Source of the DNA: Gracilaria domingensis
Lineage: Eukaryota; Rhodophyta; Florideophyceae; Gracilariales; Gracilariaceae
Length of the DNA: 64,000 nucleotides
Assembly (NCBI GenBank): GCA_022539475.1
Contig: VCMS01000123.1
Coordinates: 86,878-150,877 of the forward strand
Reading direction: 5' to 3'
Each line of letters begins with the position of its first letter. Position 1 is the stretch's first letter. The position numbers and the translations under genes were made by a program. The notes under the pieces are model-generated. The model had not been told where the DNA came from and searched no databases. It worked only from the letters and a program-made list of their open reading frames with translations. This document shows, piece after piece, positions 1 through 8,786 of this stretch.

Positions 1-42
1 ACTACTCAATTTACTATTTTGATAGTCACAAATACGACCCTG
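1..42. repeat. Right terminus of a hAT-like miniature transposon
   Basis: The end TAGTCACAAATACGACCCTG (23-42) is nearly the same as the right end of the complete element at 6984-7435. The rest of this copy lies left of the window. The terminal CAGGG form and subterminal TGACT/AGTCA motifs fit a non-autonomous hAT-type element, but no transposase is visible. Confidence 0.55.
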
Positions 43-354
43 GATATACACCGCTATAGAAATATATTAGCATATTAAAGTATTTATTTTGTTTTAATTT
101 CTGCTGTAAATAGCTCGGTGATAAGAGGATTTCAGAAATTTAATGCGTTTGATTTTGTTTCTCCTTAATATCTTAATTTAGTTTCACTCAAGTTCTATAA
201 TTAACTTGATTTCGAATAATTATCCGAGCGGCCTCAGATTTTTCTGTATCTAATCTAATGCGCCATTGCTCAGAACAAATGAGCGACTGAAAGACATTCT
301 CCACACCGTGTTCAACTGCATTCGGTTGCACATGTCAATGTGAACAGTCAGCAG
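43..354. other. AT-rich intergenic DNA, no gene seen
   Basis: No open frame of useful length and no RNA gene signature. Base composition is AT-rich up to about 300, in contrast with the GC-rich block that starts near 500. Confidence 0.5.
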
Positions 355-420
355 CAGGCCCGCATTTGTGACTGACTGACTTTATAGAAATATAAATGAC
401 TAATGATTGACTGAGTAGCA
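355..420. repeat. Orphan left terminus of the hAT-like miniature transposon family
   Basis: The end CAGGCCCGCATTTGTGACTG (355-374) matches the left terminus at 6984-7003 with a few changes, and is followed by the same TGACT/TGACTA subterminal motifs (375-415). No matching right end follows within the next 6 kb, so this is a truncated copy. Confidence 0.5.
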
Positions 421-517
421 TATGAAATAAAATCACTGTGGAACGCTACGTCTTGGCACTACATTATGTTGCTTTCAGCTGAAGCTGGATGCGAGTGGCG
501 TCCAGCGCGGCTGTAGC

Positions 518-690
518 GAGGCGGCGAGTGTGAGACGCAGGGAGCGGAGCGACGGTGGCACCGTCTCTGATGGGCGAAGGCGGTTCGGTGCAGAGTTGCG
601 CGTTCAGCGCGGACGGGAGGCGATTGGTGTGCGGGGCACCTGGCCACGGGCGCACGTGACGGGCGCATGAATACACGTTGTGCGCGTGGG
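518..690. repeat. GC-rich dispersed repeat, copy A
   Basis: The block starting GAGGCGGCGAGTGTGAGACG is closely repeated at 5511-5644, with short indels between the two. Both copies lie in GC-rich islands (roughly 480-780 and 4680-5990). Open frames in the island run in all six frames and look compositional rather than coding. Identity of the repeat is unknown. Confidence 0.6.
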
Positions 691-1126
691 AGCGGACTCG
701 GGGATTGCATCCCCCCGCGATGGCGCGCGCGTGGTGCTCACGGCGCGCTCCACGTGTGCGACTTGTGCGACAGCGCGCACACGAGGCAGAAAGGATGCAT
801 TCCTTGCCTTCTTCTTTACCAAAGCACAACAAGACACAGATGTCTTGTGATCTCTGCGCTACAATAATAGCTATCCTTCGGGCTATCCGAGCGTGCAATG
901 TGCTGGGTTGACTCCTTACAACACTCTGCAATCTACCACGACGTCAAACAAGTCGATGCCACCGTCGTTCTTCGCGACATCCTGACGATCGGCGCCCGAT
1001 CTTGTTGCTGTCTTGGACGCCTTGCTAGGCTATCGTTGTAGAGCGATCCGTGGCCTCTTGTGAAGCAGTCCAATCCTCCTTAGGATGTCCATGGAATTAT
1101 AGTCGGCATGGATATAGTCATCCACC
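691..1126. other. Intergenic DNA, no gene seen
   Basis: Composition falls from GC-rich to balanced. Overlapping open frames on both strands show no recognisable domain. The 3' part could hold decayed sequence belonging to the small secreted-protein gene that reads leftward from 1387. Confidence 0.35.
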
Positions 1127-1387
1127 TCATGCGAGCATGTACTCGAGTGAAAAGGGGTACCAAGTATGGAACACCACTTGCTCCGAAAGGACTTGCGCGC
1201 GAATGAAGTGTGTACTGGACGTATCTGCAAGAAACGGTAGTTTGGATTTGTCGCATATTGCTTGTATGCCGGCGTCCGTAACACATCCCTCGGGCCGGCA
1301 AAAGATGTATACCGTAGAGCCGACCACGGCGTTAGCATACCGCACCAGAACTGTCGTGATCATAAGTAACAAACAAAATCGCTTCAT
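1127..1387 (-). CDS. Small secreted Cys-rich protein, probably truncated paralogue
   Basis: An 86-residue protein starting at the internal ATG (MKRFCLLLMITTVLV) gives a clear signal peptide of about 20 residues. The body aligns with the intact protein encoded at 3593-4132: both have a short stretch after the signal peptide, a C-x4-C pair (FCRPEGC here, ICSSSGC there), a second Cys group, then a region with H-F-x-(R/K)-A near the middle. The paralogue is 179 residues, so this copy stops early, and the missing C-terminal half is not recognisable in any frame downstream. It is either a short divergent member or a pseudogene. Function unknown; expected location is extracellular or endomembrane. 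The opposite strand is open over the same stretch but shows no domain. Confidence 0.45.
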   Translation of the reverse strand: MKRFCLLLMITTVLVRYANAVVGSTVYIFCRPEGCVTDAGIQAICDKSKLPFLADTSSTHFIRAQVLSEQVVFHTWYPFSLEYMLA

Positions 1388-2414
1388 AGTGTCGTGGCGC
1401 GCTGCGGCGAAACGGCGGGGTGGTTCCTTCCGAGTGGGAGACACAATTGCAAACACATCTCTGGCGGTACGTTTTCTTGGCATGCTCCTGTGTTTTATGC
1501 TCTCAACGAGTTTCTACTTTCGACCACTTGCATGGTGAACTGCGTTGACAAGTTGCGCGATCCATGCTGAACAACTGTTTACAAGGAAGCCCTTGTTCAA
1601 ATCACCAGTGCACCATGCCCGATGTTACTATTCACACCAGATTCATCCATTAGGAGGAGTACATGCCGTCTTAGTGCCAACTTGCGACACGGCAACACAT
1701 TCTTCCCTCTTCAAGCTTCTCCGTTCTTCTTCGCACTTTTCTGACAACAAATTAATGCCCCTACAGCATTCAGTAGGAACGTGTAGGAGACGCAAAACGA
1801 GCACACATAATATCACATATAAGCTGCGGAATGAAGTTTTTTTCGTTTCTTCAGTTGCTATGCTTGATATTTCTTCTCGAAGAATGCAGCAAAATCCACG
1901 AAGCTTTTGTTGTCCTCGTATTGCTCTACAGTATGTGCTGAGCTCGCAGGATTGTTCGAATATGTGCGTGCCAAGGGAAATGTCCCTCACCAAATGGTTG
2001 GACGCTATCATAACGTGATCAATTCTTTACACAGCTTGATTCAATCCAAACCATGACCGCATGCTGCTGAGCATATGTTTGTCCAGTTGGCACGGGTCTA
2101 AAGAGCACCAGCGAGAGTTGCCGCAGTCGAAGCCTTGAGGTACCAAAAGGTTGTGAACACGACTGTATATGGCGCGAAAAATATCAGGTATTTCAGGTAG
2201 TTATCCTTCTTTGTAACACGAATACTGCATTGTCACGAAGTACACCGCCAAGATGCGCACTATCGAGGACTGAAAATGTATTGAATGAAATACAACCATA
2301 CTCTCCACAAAGTATCTAGTTGGATTTCCATGGCTTTCTTCCCACGTTTCTTCACAAAGTCAATAGCCATTCTTCTTTCTTTCATCAACGCATATCGTGG
2401 AAGAAGAAAGGAAA
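1388..2414. other. Intergenic DNA, no convincing gene
   Basis: Both strands have open frames of 120-160 codons (1545-2018 on +, 1643-2011 on -), but they mirror each other, lack motifs and have no obvious promoter. Nothing else is recognised. Confidence 0.4.
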
Positions 2415-3461
2415 ATGACTGTGATTCCGTTGAAATCCCCATTTGTCAGTCTCATAATCACGCTCGTCTTCGCCTTGTCTGAAATATTAACTCTATACTG
2501 TCTTGGAGCGGCAAATGCGATTTCTGAAAGTACTCGGCTTCGGAAAGGAGGGCATGTAAACCTCAAATCTCATCTCAGGCGATCAAGGCTTTTCACGGTC
2601 ATTTGCTTATTGTTGTTCATTGCTTTTGAAGCTGTGGTATCCAACTTCAGTGACCCAGTGCAAACCCCGGTAATAGAGTCGCAAGATTGTATTTTGGTTG
2701 ATACACTCACCAGGGAAAATGATACGCAGGATTTGCATAACAGAGTTGACATTATTGAAGCTCAATGTGCTAAGTTTGACAACACCTCGTTCACTCAAAT
2801 GGGAGGTAACGTAAGCATGGTTTCTAACAGTTTCACATGCTCCGACACGCCAATATTCAAGGTTGAATTCGCATGGATTGGACAATTTAAGACAGTGACA
2901 GGGGCTGGAAAGACAATCGGGTGTTACGAGAACAACTGCGTGTTAACGTTCAAGGAAGGCGATTTCACTTACTCCTCGTACGTGTTTGATGTGCTCTTTC
3001 TAGAAAATATGACGAACCCCGCAGTTGTGACGGATTTCATTCGCACATTGGTGTTTTTCGATACTGAACCTTTGTTGAAAGTAATTGCTGAACGTGAGGC
3101 AAAGGCTCTGGCAGAAGAGGGAATCACTGATCCCTATGAAGCTCGAAGACGAATGTTTGCCGGGTCTCGGTACACGAAATGCCCAATAACCGTATCAACA
3201 GTGCAGGAGACGTTGATTCCCAACGCACTTCTGGCGTTTGTTGCGGCTGTTTTTGCTCTGTCCCTATTCCTTTCGATGGTTTGCCTCGGTACTCGGAGAA
3301 TCCGCTTTGCAAAGCTCAGTGACCCATTACAGTGGGCGTGTCGAACGTTTCGAAAGGGAGAACATCAGAGGATTCTTACCTCGCCCGTTTTGCGTTCTGA
3401 AAAGAGTGAAGAAGGCATAGTGTTTGTGGTAGACGACTTGAAACCGGTTTCGGAGCTGTAA
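2415..3461 (+). CDS. Three-pass membrane protein of unknown family
   Basis: This 348-residue protein starts at the ATG at 2415; the open frame begins slightly earlier without an ATG. Two hydrophobic segments lie near residues 10-35 and 58-76, and a third near 270-291. Between them is a Cys-containing, N-glycosylation-rich domain (NDT, NTS, NVS, NMT sequons), so this part probably faces the lumen or outside. A basic-rich tail of about 55 residues follows the last segment. The plan (paired N-terminal helices, glycosylated domain, one C-terminal helix, polar tail) resembles the second half of the protein at 30669-32819, and distant relationship is possible. No catalytic motif is seen and no function is assigned. 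The gene is intact and intronless and converges on the gene ending at 3593. Confidence 0.7.
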   Translation: MTVIPLKSPFVSLIITLVFALSEILTLYCLGAANAISESTRLRKGGHVNLKSHLRRSRLFTVICLLLFIAFEAVVSNFSDPVQTPVIESQDCILVDTLTRENDTQDLHNRVDIIEAQCAKFDNTSFTQMGGNVSMVSNSFTCSDTPIFKVEFAWIGQFKTVTGAGKTIGCYENNCVLTFKEGDFTYSSYVFDVLFLENMTNPAVVTDFIRTLVFFDTEPLLKVIAEREAKALAEEGITDPYEARRRMFAGSRYTKCPITVSTVQETLIPNALLAFVAAVFALSLFLSMVCLGTRRIRFAKLSDPLQWACRTFRKGEHQRILTSPVLRSEKSEEGIVFVVDDLKPVSEL

Positions 3462-3592
3462 AAGGTGTTTTTTTACGTGTGTCTAGGGTTGCGCGCATGT
3501 TCGTGTCTGTTTAGACTGCAAGTAAAGAGGAGAGTAGGGCAAGCTCACTACGAGTATTTTGGAAAGTTTAATGACATGCCAAACTGCAGGGT

Positions 3593-4132
3593 TCATGGGA
3601 AATACATTGGCGCTACATAGATGCCGTTGCACGCAGGCGCATTGGATTTGGAGAGCTGAGTGACGTATGTTGCTCCGTTGAATACACAAACAAGCCCAGC
3701 AAGATTGCTACCACCAAACATTTCCGCGGTGCTATTCGAAAGTTTGCTGAACTCCATGACACATGATGGGTTTCCCGATGTAAACCACCATTGTACGTAT
3801 TCACGCACGTCCGGCGTTAAAGTGGATTGGCGATGAGTGATAGTGTCCCAAACCGAGCCAGAAAACGAAAACAGCTTCTCAGGAAAAGAGAAATGCTTAG
3901 TGACCTCCAGTCTGATCGCGTTGCCGCTTTGGATAGTGGCTTCGGCTTTTAAGAAATGAGAGTAACCCTCTTCCTGAGTGAATTGCAGTCTGGTGTCGTT
4001 TGCACAAAAGGCTACAGCTCCGCAGCGTGAAACCATGCAGCCGCTCGAAGAACAGATGATGTCGAACGTTTGCTGCGCGCATATCTTCGTGAAAAGGAAG
4101 AGAGCGACCAAAATGCACACGAGAAAGCTCAT
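3593..4132 (-). CDS. Small secreted Cys-rich protein
   Basis: A 179-residue protein whose first about 19 residues (MSFLVCILVALFLFTKICA) form a signal peptide, probably cut before QQTF. The mature part holds paired cysteines (ICSSSGC, RCG, FC, SCV, LVC, AC) that suggest several disulfides, and no membrane segment. It is a paralogue of the shorter protein at 1127-1387. The open frame extends upstream, but the ATG at 4132 is preferred because it starts the signal peptide and lies about 115 bp below a TATA box. The gene converges with the membrane protein gene ending at 3461, leaving about 130 bp between stops. No family is recognised. Confidence 0.7.
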   Translation of the reverse strand: MSFLVCILVALFLFTKICAQQTFDIICSSSGCMVSRCGAVAFCANDTRLQFTQEEGYSHFLKAEATIQSGNAIRLEVTKHFSFPEKLFSFSGSVWDTITHRQSTLTPDVREYVQWWFTSGNPSCVMEFSKLSNSTAEMFGGSNLAGLVCVFNGATYVTQLSKSNAPACNGIYVAPMYFP

Positions 4133-4243
4133 GATGGGTTGCGTGAGGGACGTTAGGGATTGTGTGGCGGGCTTGTGTGGCGGGCGTGTGTAGTACAGCG
4201 TATGGGGTGATGCTGGTGAGGAGTTGCGTTCGCAGAGCAAACA

Positions 4244-4249
4244 TTTATA
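4244..4249 (-). promoter_or_regulatory. TATA box of the secreted Cys-rich gene
   Basis: Reading leftward the sequence is CTATAAATG, a good TATA box about 115 bp before the ATG at 4132. Comparable boxes stand before the genes at 14141 and 17013. Confidence 0.55.
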
Positions 4250-6096
4250 GCTGCAGATGAGTGAAGGGTTGCCAGGCATGAAAGGCTTCGTGGACGCACG
4301 GCGCACGGCAGCAGCCATGACGCAGGCAGACTCAGAAGAGACGAGTGATCGGGACGAATTGGTTTCGATGTCGTCGGTGAAAGCTGGACACAAAATTGTG
4401 TGCACGAGACACAATGTTAATCCCCCCACTGCAAGCTCGCAATCTCAATTGCCGACAACAACGTTCCCCCTCGTGCATGCCCACCGTTTTGCTCACCACC
4501 ACCTGCCAAACAAGCGCGCAGCGCCACTCATGCTCTCTTCCGGGAAAAAGCGGTTACAGAGCTCGCAGTCGCGGTTCAGCGGCGTGTTGGGTGTTGGCCA
4601 ACGCACACTTTCCCGTGTTCCGCAGCTGTGCGCAAAAGTGGATGGGGCCGTGCTGCAGGTACGGTCGCGAGATGATCGTCATTTCTCCCCATGCGAAGTG
4701 AGACGCGCGCCCAAAGCTGTGGGCGTGGGCGTGGGCGTGGGCGTAGCTGCGTGCCATGTGCGCCGCTGCGGCGGCGGGTAAGTTGGTGCTCCTGGCGGGC
4801 CGAAGTGGAGCGCGCGCCCAACGCCGTGGGCGTGGTCGAAAGTGCGTGCCACGTGCGCTCGCTGTGGCAGCCGGTACGCGGGTTCGCCGCGCTGGCGGCG
4901 GTGGTGCCGTGACGGACGGTACGAGGCGATGAGCGAGAGCGCGCGGAGCACACCGACAGCGAGCAGCGGCAACTAAGTTGACGACTTGGGTGTTGTGATG
5001 GGCGTCGCTCACATGGGGCTTGTGGTAAACGCCGCGCTTCTAGCCGCGTGTACTTGTTTGTTTGCTTTGCCTGCTCGCTCGCTTTTTGTATCTACGCCTC
5101 CAGATGGTTCCCTGCGGAAGCAGTGCGAGGAACTGTGCGGAGCCTGTTTGCGGGCACAATCTCAGCGCACTAAAATATCGCAACGGAAAGGAGCGAGGCG
5201 AAGAGCGACACCCCGAAAACCACGCTCCAGGCTCACGCCGATGTGTTCGGGAAGCGCTTGTGGAAGCACGAAGTGCTTCTCTCTCTCGTTGTCGGAGATC
5301 GTGCACCACCCAAACACATGGGCACGTGGCCACTCGCCCAGATCACACACTTCGTTCACAGCGTGGACACGTGTGTTACGGGAGGCGTCGGGGCGGTGCA
5401 GCATGTGCGTGGCGGCGGAATGAAGCGCCACGTGCGCGTGATGCGCGCGCCCCAACGTGGCCGCGCTCGCGGCGAGCGCATTACGTTCTCGTCATTCGCC
5501 CGCGCGCAGGGAGGCGGCGAGTGTGAGACGCAGGGAGCAGAGCGACGGCGGCAGCGCCTCTGATACGCGAAGGCGGTTTGGTGCGGAGTTGCGCGTGGTG
5601 CCCGGTCACGGGCGCACGTGCTGAATACACGCTGCGCGCGTGGGCGTCTCAGGCTCCCCGCCGCGCGATGGCATGCGAACGGTGCGGACGCGTGTGACGG
5701 GGAACACGGATGCGCGCTGACACCGCCTGACGATGCTTCTTCGTGCCAGCCCTGCGCCGGCGCCGACCGCACGCGCGGGTGCTGTGCCCACTGGCTGGCT
5801 CGGTGCGATGTGCGCGCCGCGCGGCGCGTCGGCTCGATGCTCGCGCCGTTCGACCGCGCCGCCCGACCTGTGCTCGGCGCGTCGAGCGAGCTTGCTCCTC
5901 TGCGGGACGTGCGGTTGCTGCTCTGGGAGAGGCGCGATTGTATTCGGCTCTTTGTAGTGTGCTCTCAGTCGCGCGAGCGCCTCTGCCAACGTCGTCGTCG
6001 ACGCGTTGTTCGTATAGGAAACGCGTTTGTAGATTTTATTTTTTCCGAACTGCTGGGCAGCTTTGAAACTGCTCTCTTGTATGACTAGCTGTCAAT
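4250..6096. other. GC-rich intergenic island, no gene seen
   Basis: From about 4450 to 6000 the DNA is GC-rich and open in most frames on both strands, which is a compositional effect. It contains a run of the hexamer GTGGGC (about 4716-4745) and the second copy of the dispersed repeat (5511-5644). No domain or splice pattern was recognised. Confidence 0.45.
5511..5644. repeat. GC-rich dispersed repeat, copy B
   Basis: Matches 518-690 over almost its whole length; copy A has several short insertions (for example about 25 bp in its middle) relative to copy B. Same orientation, about 5 kb apart. Confidence 0.6.
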
Positions 6097-6540
6097 TCAC
6101 TTTCGCTTGAACAGAGAGCAAAAACGGCGGCACAAATGCCAGCGGAATTTCTTACCCACTTTTTTCTTCAGCTTTTTCCTACTATCAGAACTATCCGAGA
6201 ATCGCAGTGAAGCATGACCACAAACTAAAGAGTCACATTCATTGTCCTCCTCCAGACACGGCAGACCTGCGCGTTTTGGAGTTACGTCTCTTGAATACTC
6301 TTGTAGTCCCAGAATAAATGGATCCCGCACCAGACGAACAGAAAGACTATCCGTCGACTCATCATCGATTATTTCACATTCAGCAAAACCATCACTTAAT
6401 TCTGAGACACTTCGAATTTTGAGTTTCTGCCCGCGGTGGAATTGAATTCGAAATTTGCCGCGAACGTTTTCGGCCGGCTGCTCATCGACTTTCCTCTCAT
6501 GGTAAGCAGAGGAGAACATTTTAGTCATTACTTTGTTCAT
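6097..6540 (-). CDS. Small hypothetical protein with basic C-terminus
   Basis: A 147-residue open frame in DNA of average composition, where chance frames are short. The middle is acidic (EIIDDESTD) and the last 30 residues are strongly basic with Lys/Arg clusters (KKLKKKVGKKF). There is no signal peptide or membrane segment. No family is recognised; a nuclear or nucleic-acid-binding protein would fit the tail but that is a guess. It may equally be a chance frame or a fragment. Confidence 0.4.
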   Translation of the reverse strand: MNKVMTKMFSSAYHERKVDEQPAENVRGKFRIQFHRGQKLKIRSVSELSDGFAECEIIDDESTDSLSVRLVRDPFILGLQEYSRDVTPKRAGLPCLEEDNECDSLVCGHASLRFSDSSDSRKKLKKKVGKKFRWHLCRRFCSLFKRK

Positions 6541-6983
6541 TGAAAGGTGAATAATGTTGGTAGTTGTCTCAGACGAGTCGCGAACACAAAATACAAAGAA
6601 CTAAATTCCCCTTTTTACGTATTGACGATAGCCCGTCATTCAAGTGTTTGCAGGATATGAAATTGTTTCTGATAAATATGAGAACACAATACATATATAT
6701 TAGCGAGAATTTCATTTTGGTTCAACGCTTAGAATATGTAGGTTAGAGAAGAAGACTCAAACATGTGTCTGAATTTTTTTCATGTGGGTATTAATTAATT
6801 AGTTTGTATCACAGTATCCCATTCATAGAAAGAGACACAATTACCAGCATGGACAGTAGCGCTTCCGCAGTATCCACCGTCGGTAGAGAGTGTGCTAGAA
6901 CCTGACCGAGTGAAGGAAATGTTGAACAAAATGCGTTCATCAGCGTTGGAGAGCTTAAAAGCTATTCAAAACATACACACAGC
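6541..6983. other. AT-rich intergenic DNA, no gene seen
   Basis: Nothing recognised between the small gene and the miniature transposon. Confidence 0.5.
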
Positions 6984-7435
6984 CAGGGGCGTATTTGTGA
7001 CTGGCTAAATTTCGTTTCCCTTAGTCATTAGTCACAACACAAAAAGCAGGTAGTCAGTCATTTTAGTCATTAAAAGCTTTAAAATATTTTTTTTGCTCCA
7101 TTTCATAAATTATAAACTTTACACGCAACGGCGTTCACCAAAGCATCTTCGGTGCATTTATAAGAGTAGTGTGCCCTAAATAATCGTGTTTGAGCCTACT
7201 TCCAACAAAACTTTGAAATAAATTGAATGGTTTCAAACATTTTTTTGAAAACCTCTAGAGTTCATTTTTGTGCAACAAAGCATGTTTAACCTCAAATTTT
7301 TGTGATTATGGTCGTAATTCAGTATCATTGTAGTTCGTCGTCGAATAAACCATCGAAAAGAACCTAAACTTTGCTATGACTAAAATGACTAAATCTTTTT
7401 TCAGTCGTAGTCAATCAGTCACAAATACGGCCCTG
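6984..7435. mobile_element. hAT-like miniature inverted-repeat transposon (MITE), 452 bp
   Basis: The left end CAGGGGCGTATTTGTGACTG (6984-7003) is the inverted complement of the right end CAGTCACAAATACGGCCCTG (7416-7435) at about 18 of 20 positions. Both ends are followed inward by several TAGTCA/TGACTA motifs, as in subterminal transposase-binding repeats. The interior is AT-rich and non-coding. The 8-bp flanks do not match, so the target duplication is lost or the ends are slightly misplaced. Assignment to hAT rests on the CAGGG-type end. Confidence 0.6.
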
Positions 7436-8115
7436 CCCCATCGTCAAACATGGCGCAGGATGCGAAGAGTCCCCGGCATGCTTTACCCTCGACAACAACT
7501 TCATGGAAAAAGCAAAGCTTGTGCGCCATCGCTCCACTGCTTCGTGCGCAGGATCCATAGAGAGTTGGAGTGCGTGCGCAAGTCTTAACCTCGGGATGGA
7601 ATGAGATTGCTGGCAGCACGTGCGGCAGGCTGGCTTGTTCCTATTGCAGCTTGTGTCCTAATGGTTGCATGTGGTTGCCGTCGATTCACTTCCCGCTGAC
7701 GATTCGAGTCGCAGGACTGCGACGAGGGCGTAGACGCCGTCAGAGGACCAAATACACAAGAACAGTGTATGGAACGGCAAAGTCCTCGTTCCTTCGCAAC
7801 GCGAACAGGAGAGACCAAAGTCTTGCGAGATATATATGTGCATATGAATATGATAATTTCGACGATGGCGCAAATCTGTGCTTCCGGGGGCCAGCTTTCC
7901 AACTTGCATCCAAGAAGCTAGCGATGGTGACGGAGAGAGCAAAATCTGCGTCCGAGATAAGCTCGTTTGAACGGAGATATTTTATCCAGATGGTACCCAC
8001 GTCATACACGTGGGGATATGCGATCCTGCACGAGCACCAACACGCAAATATGATTCTGAATTCGTAACTCCTCTGCCGGCGGACCTGCGCGAAGACGCAT
8101 GTCGCTGCACATTCC
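7436..8115. other. Intergenic DNA, no convincing gene
   Basis: Long open frames occur on both strands (7570-8067 on +, 7740-8510 on -). The minus frame contains a Cys-rich stretch preceded by a hydrophobic run at about 8340-8230, which could be a small secreted peptide, but there is no promoter or paralogue to support it. Confidence 0.3.
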
Positions 8116-8197
8116 CGGACAGCCACACTCCGCGATCGCTTCAGCGGTGGAACAAGATGTTCCACCGCTGAAGCCATCGCGTGAGTGTGACTGTCTC
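8116..8197. other. Long near-perfect hairpin (about 35 paired bases per arm)
   Basis: The arms are perfectly complementary over 17 bp beside a 3-base loop (8138-8154 with 8158-8174). They continue, with one mismatch, for 6 bp (8131-8136 with 8176-8181), then after a one-base bulge for 7 bp (8124-8130 with 8183-8189), then after a mismatch for about 5 more. The size and near-perfect pairing resemble a microRNA-type or foldback precursor. Which strand is transcribed, if any, cannot be told. Confidence 0.6.
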
Positions 8198-8786
8198 CAG
8201 CCGGTGAGTCTTGCGGACTAAAATTGCTGGTACAAACGCATTTCCGCTCGTCGTGTTCGCAGTTGAGCATGCAATTAAAACATCCCGGCGCACTAGGCCT
8301 TTTTTGCGAACCAGACAAACAAACCAGGACAACTGCGCACGGCAGCACAGCCAAAGTTTCAAATCCCTGACATTGCTGCTCCATGAGGCCATGAAACTGT
8401 TGCACAAGGCCCAAATGTTCAGTGTCAATAAACCAAACATTTTCACGAAGGATGAAAAGTACAAGCAAGCATTTATTGTATGAGAAACTGGTAAAAAATC
8501 TTTTCCGCATCTCTCAACTCAACTTCGGTAGGCATAATGTTTTACTGTATGATACTTGCTTCAAATAGTTTCTCCACAAGTACACAAAGTAGATTAAAGA
8601 TGCACTACAGATTCATTTCCTTTTCTACTCATGTTTATCGTAAGAGATGCAGACTCCAAATGTTGGAAGTGATGGACCGCGTCTTCATTGAGTGGGGACA
8701 AACATTTCCGTTAGAACTTCACCTGTATGGCAACAACTTGTCCGTACTCTATAAGAAGCAACACAAACCAATAAAGTAGATGAGAT
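8198..8786. other. Intergenic DNA, no convincing gene
   Basis: Balanced composition, only short open frames. Probably holds the promoter of the gene that follows, but no clear TATA box was found at the expected distance. Confidence 0.4.

Noticed and set aside
1050-1538. Plus-strand frame of 162 codons
   Set aside because: Lies opposite the small secreted-protein frame, which has a signal peptide and a paralogue.
7570-8510. Open frames of 165 (+) and 256 (-) codons
   Set aside because: Mutually overlapping, no domain, no promoter, and a long hairpin lies inside. The Cys-rich part of the minus frame is suggestive but unsupported.
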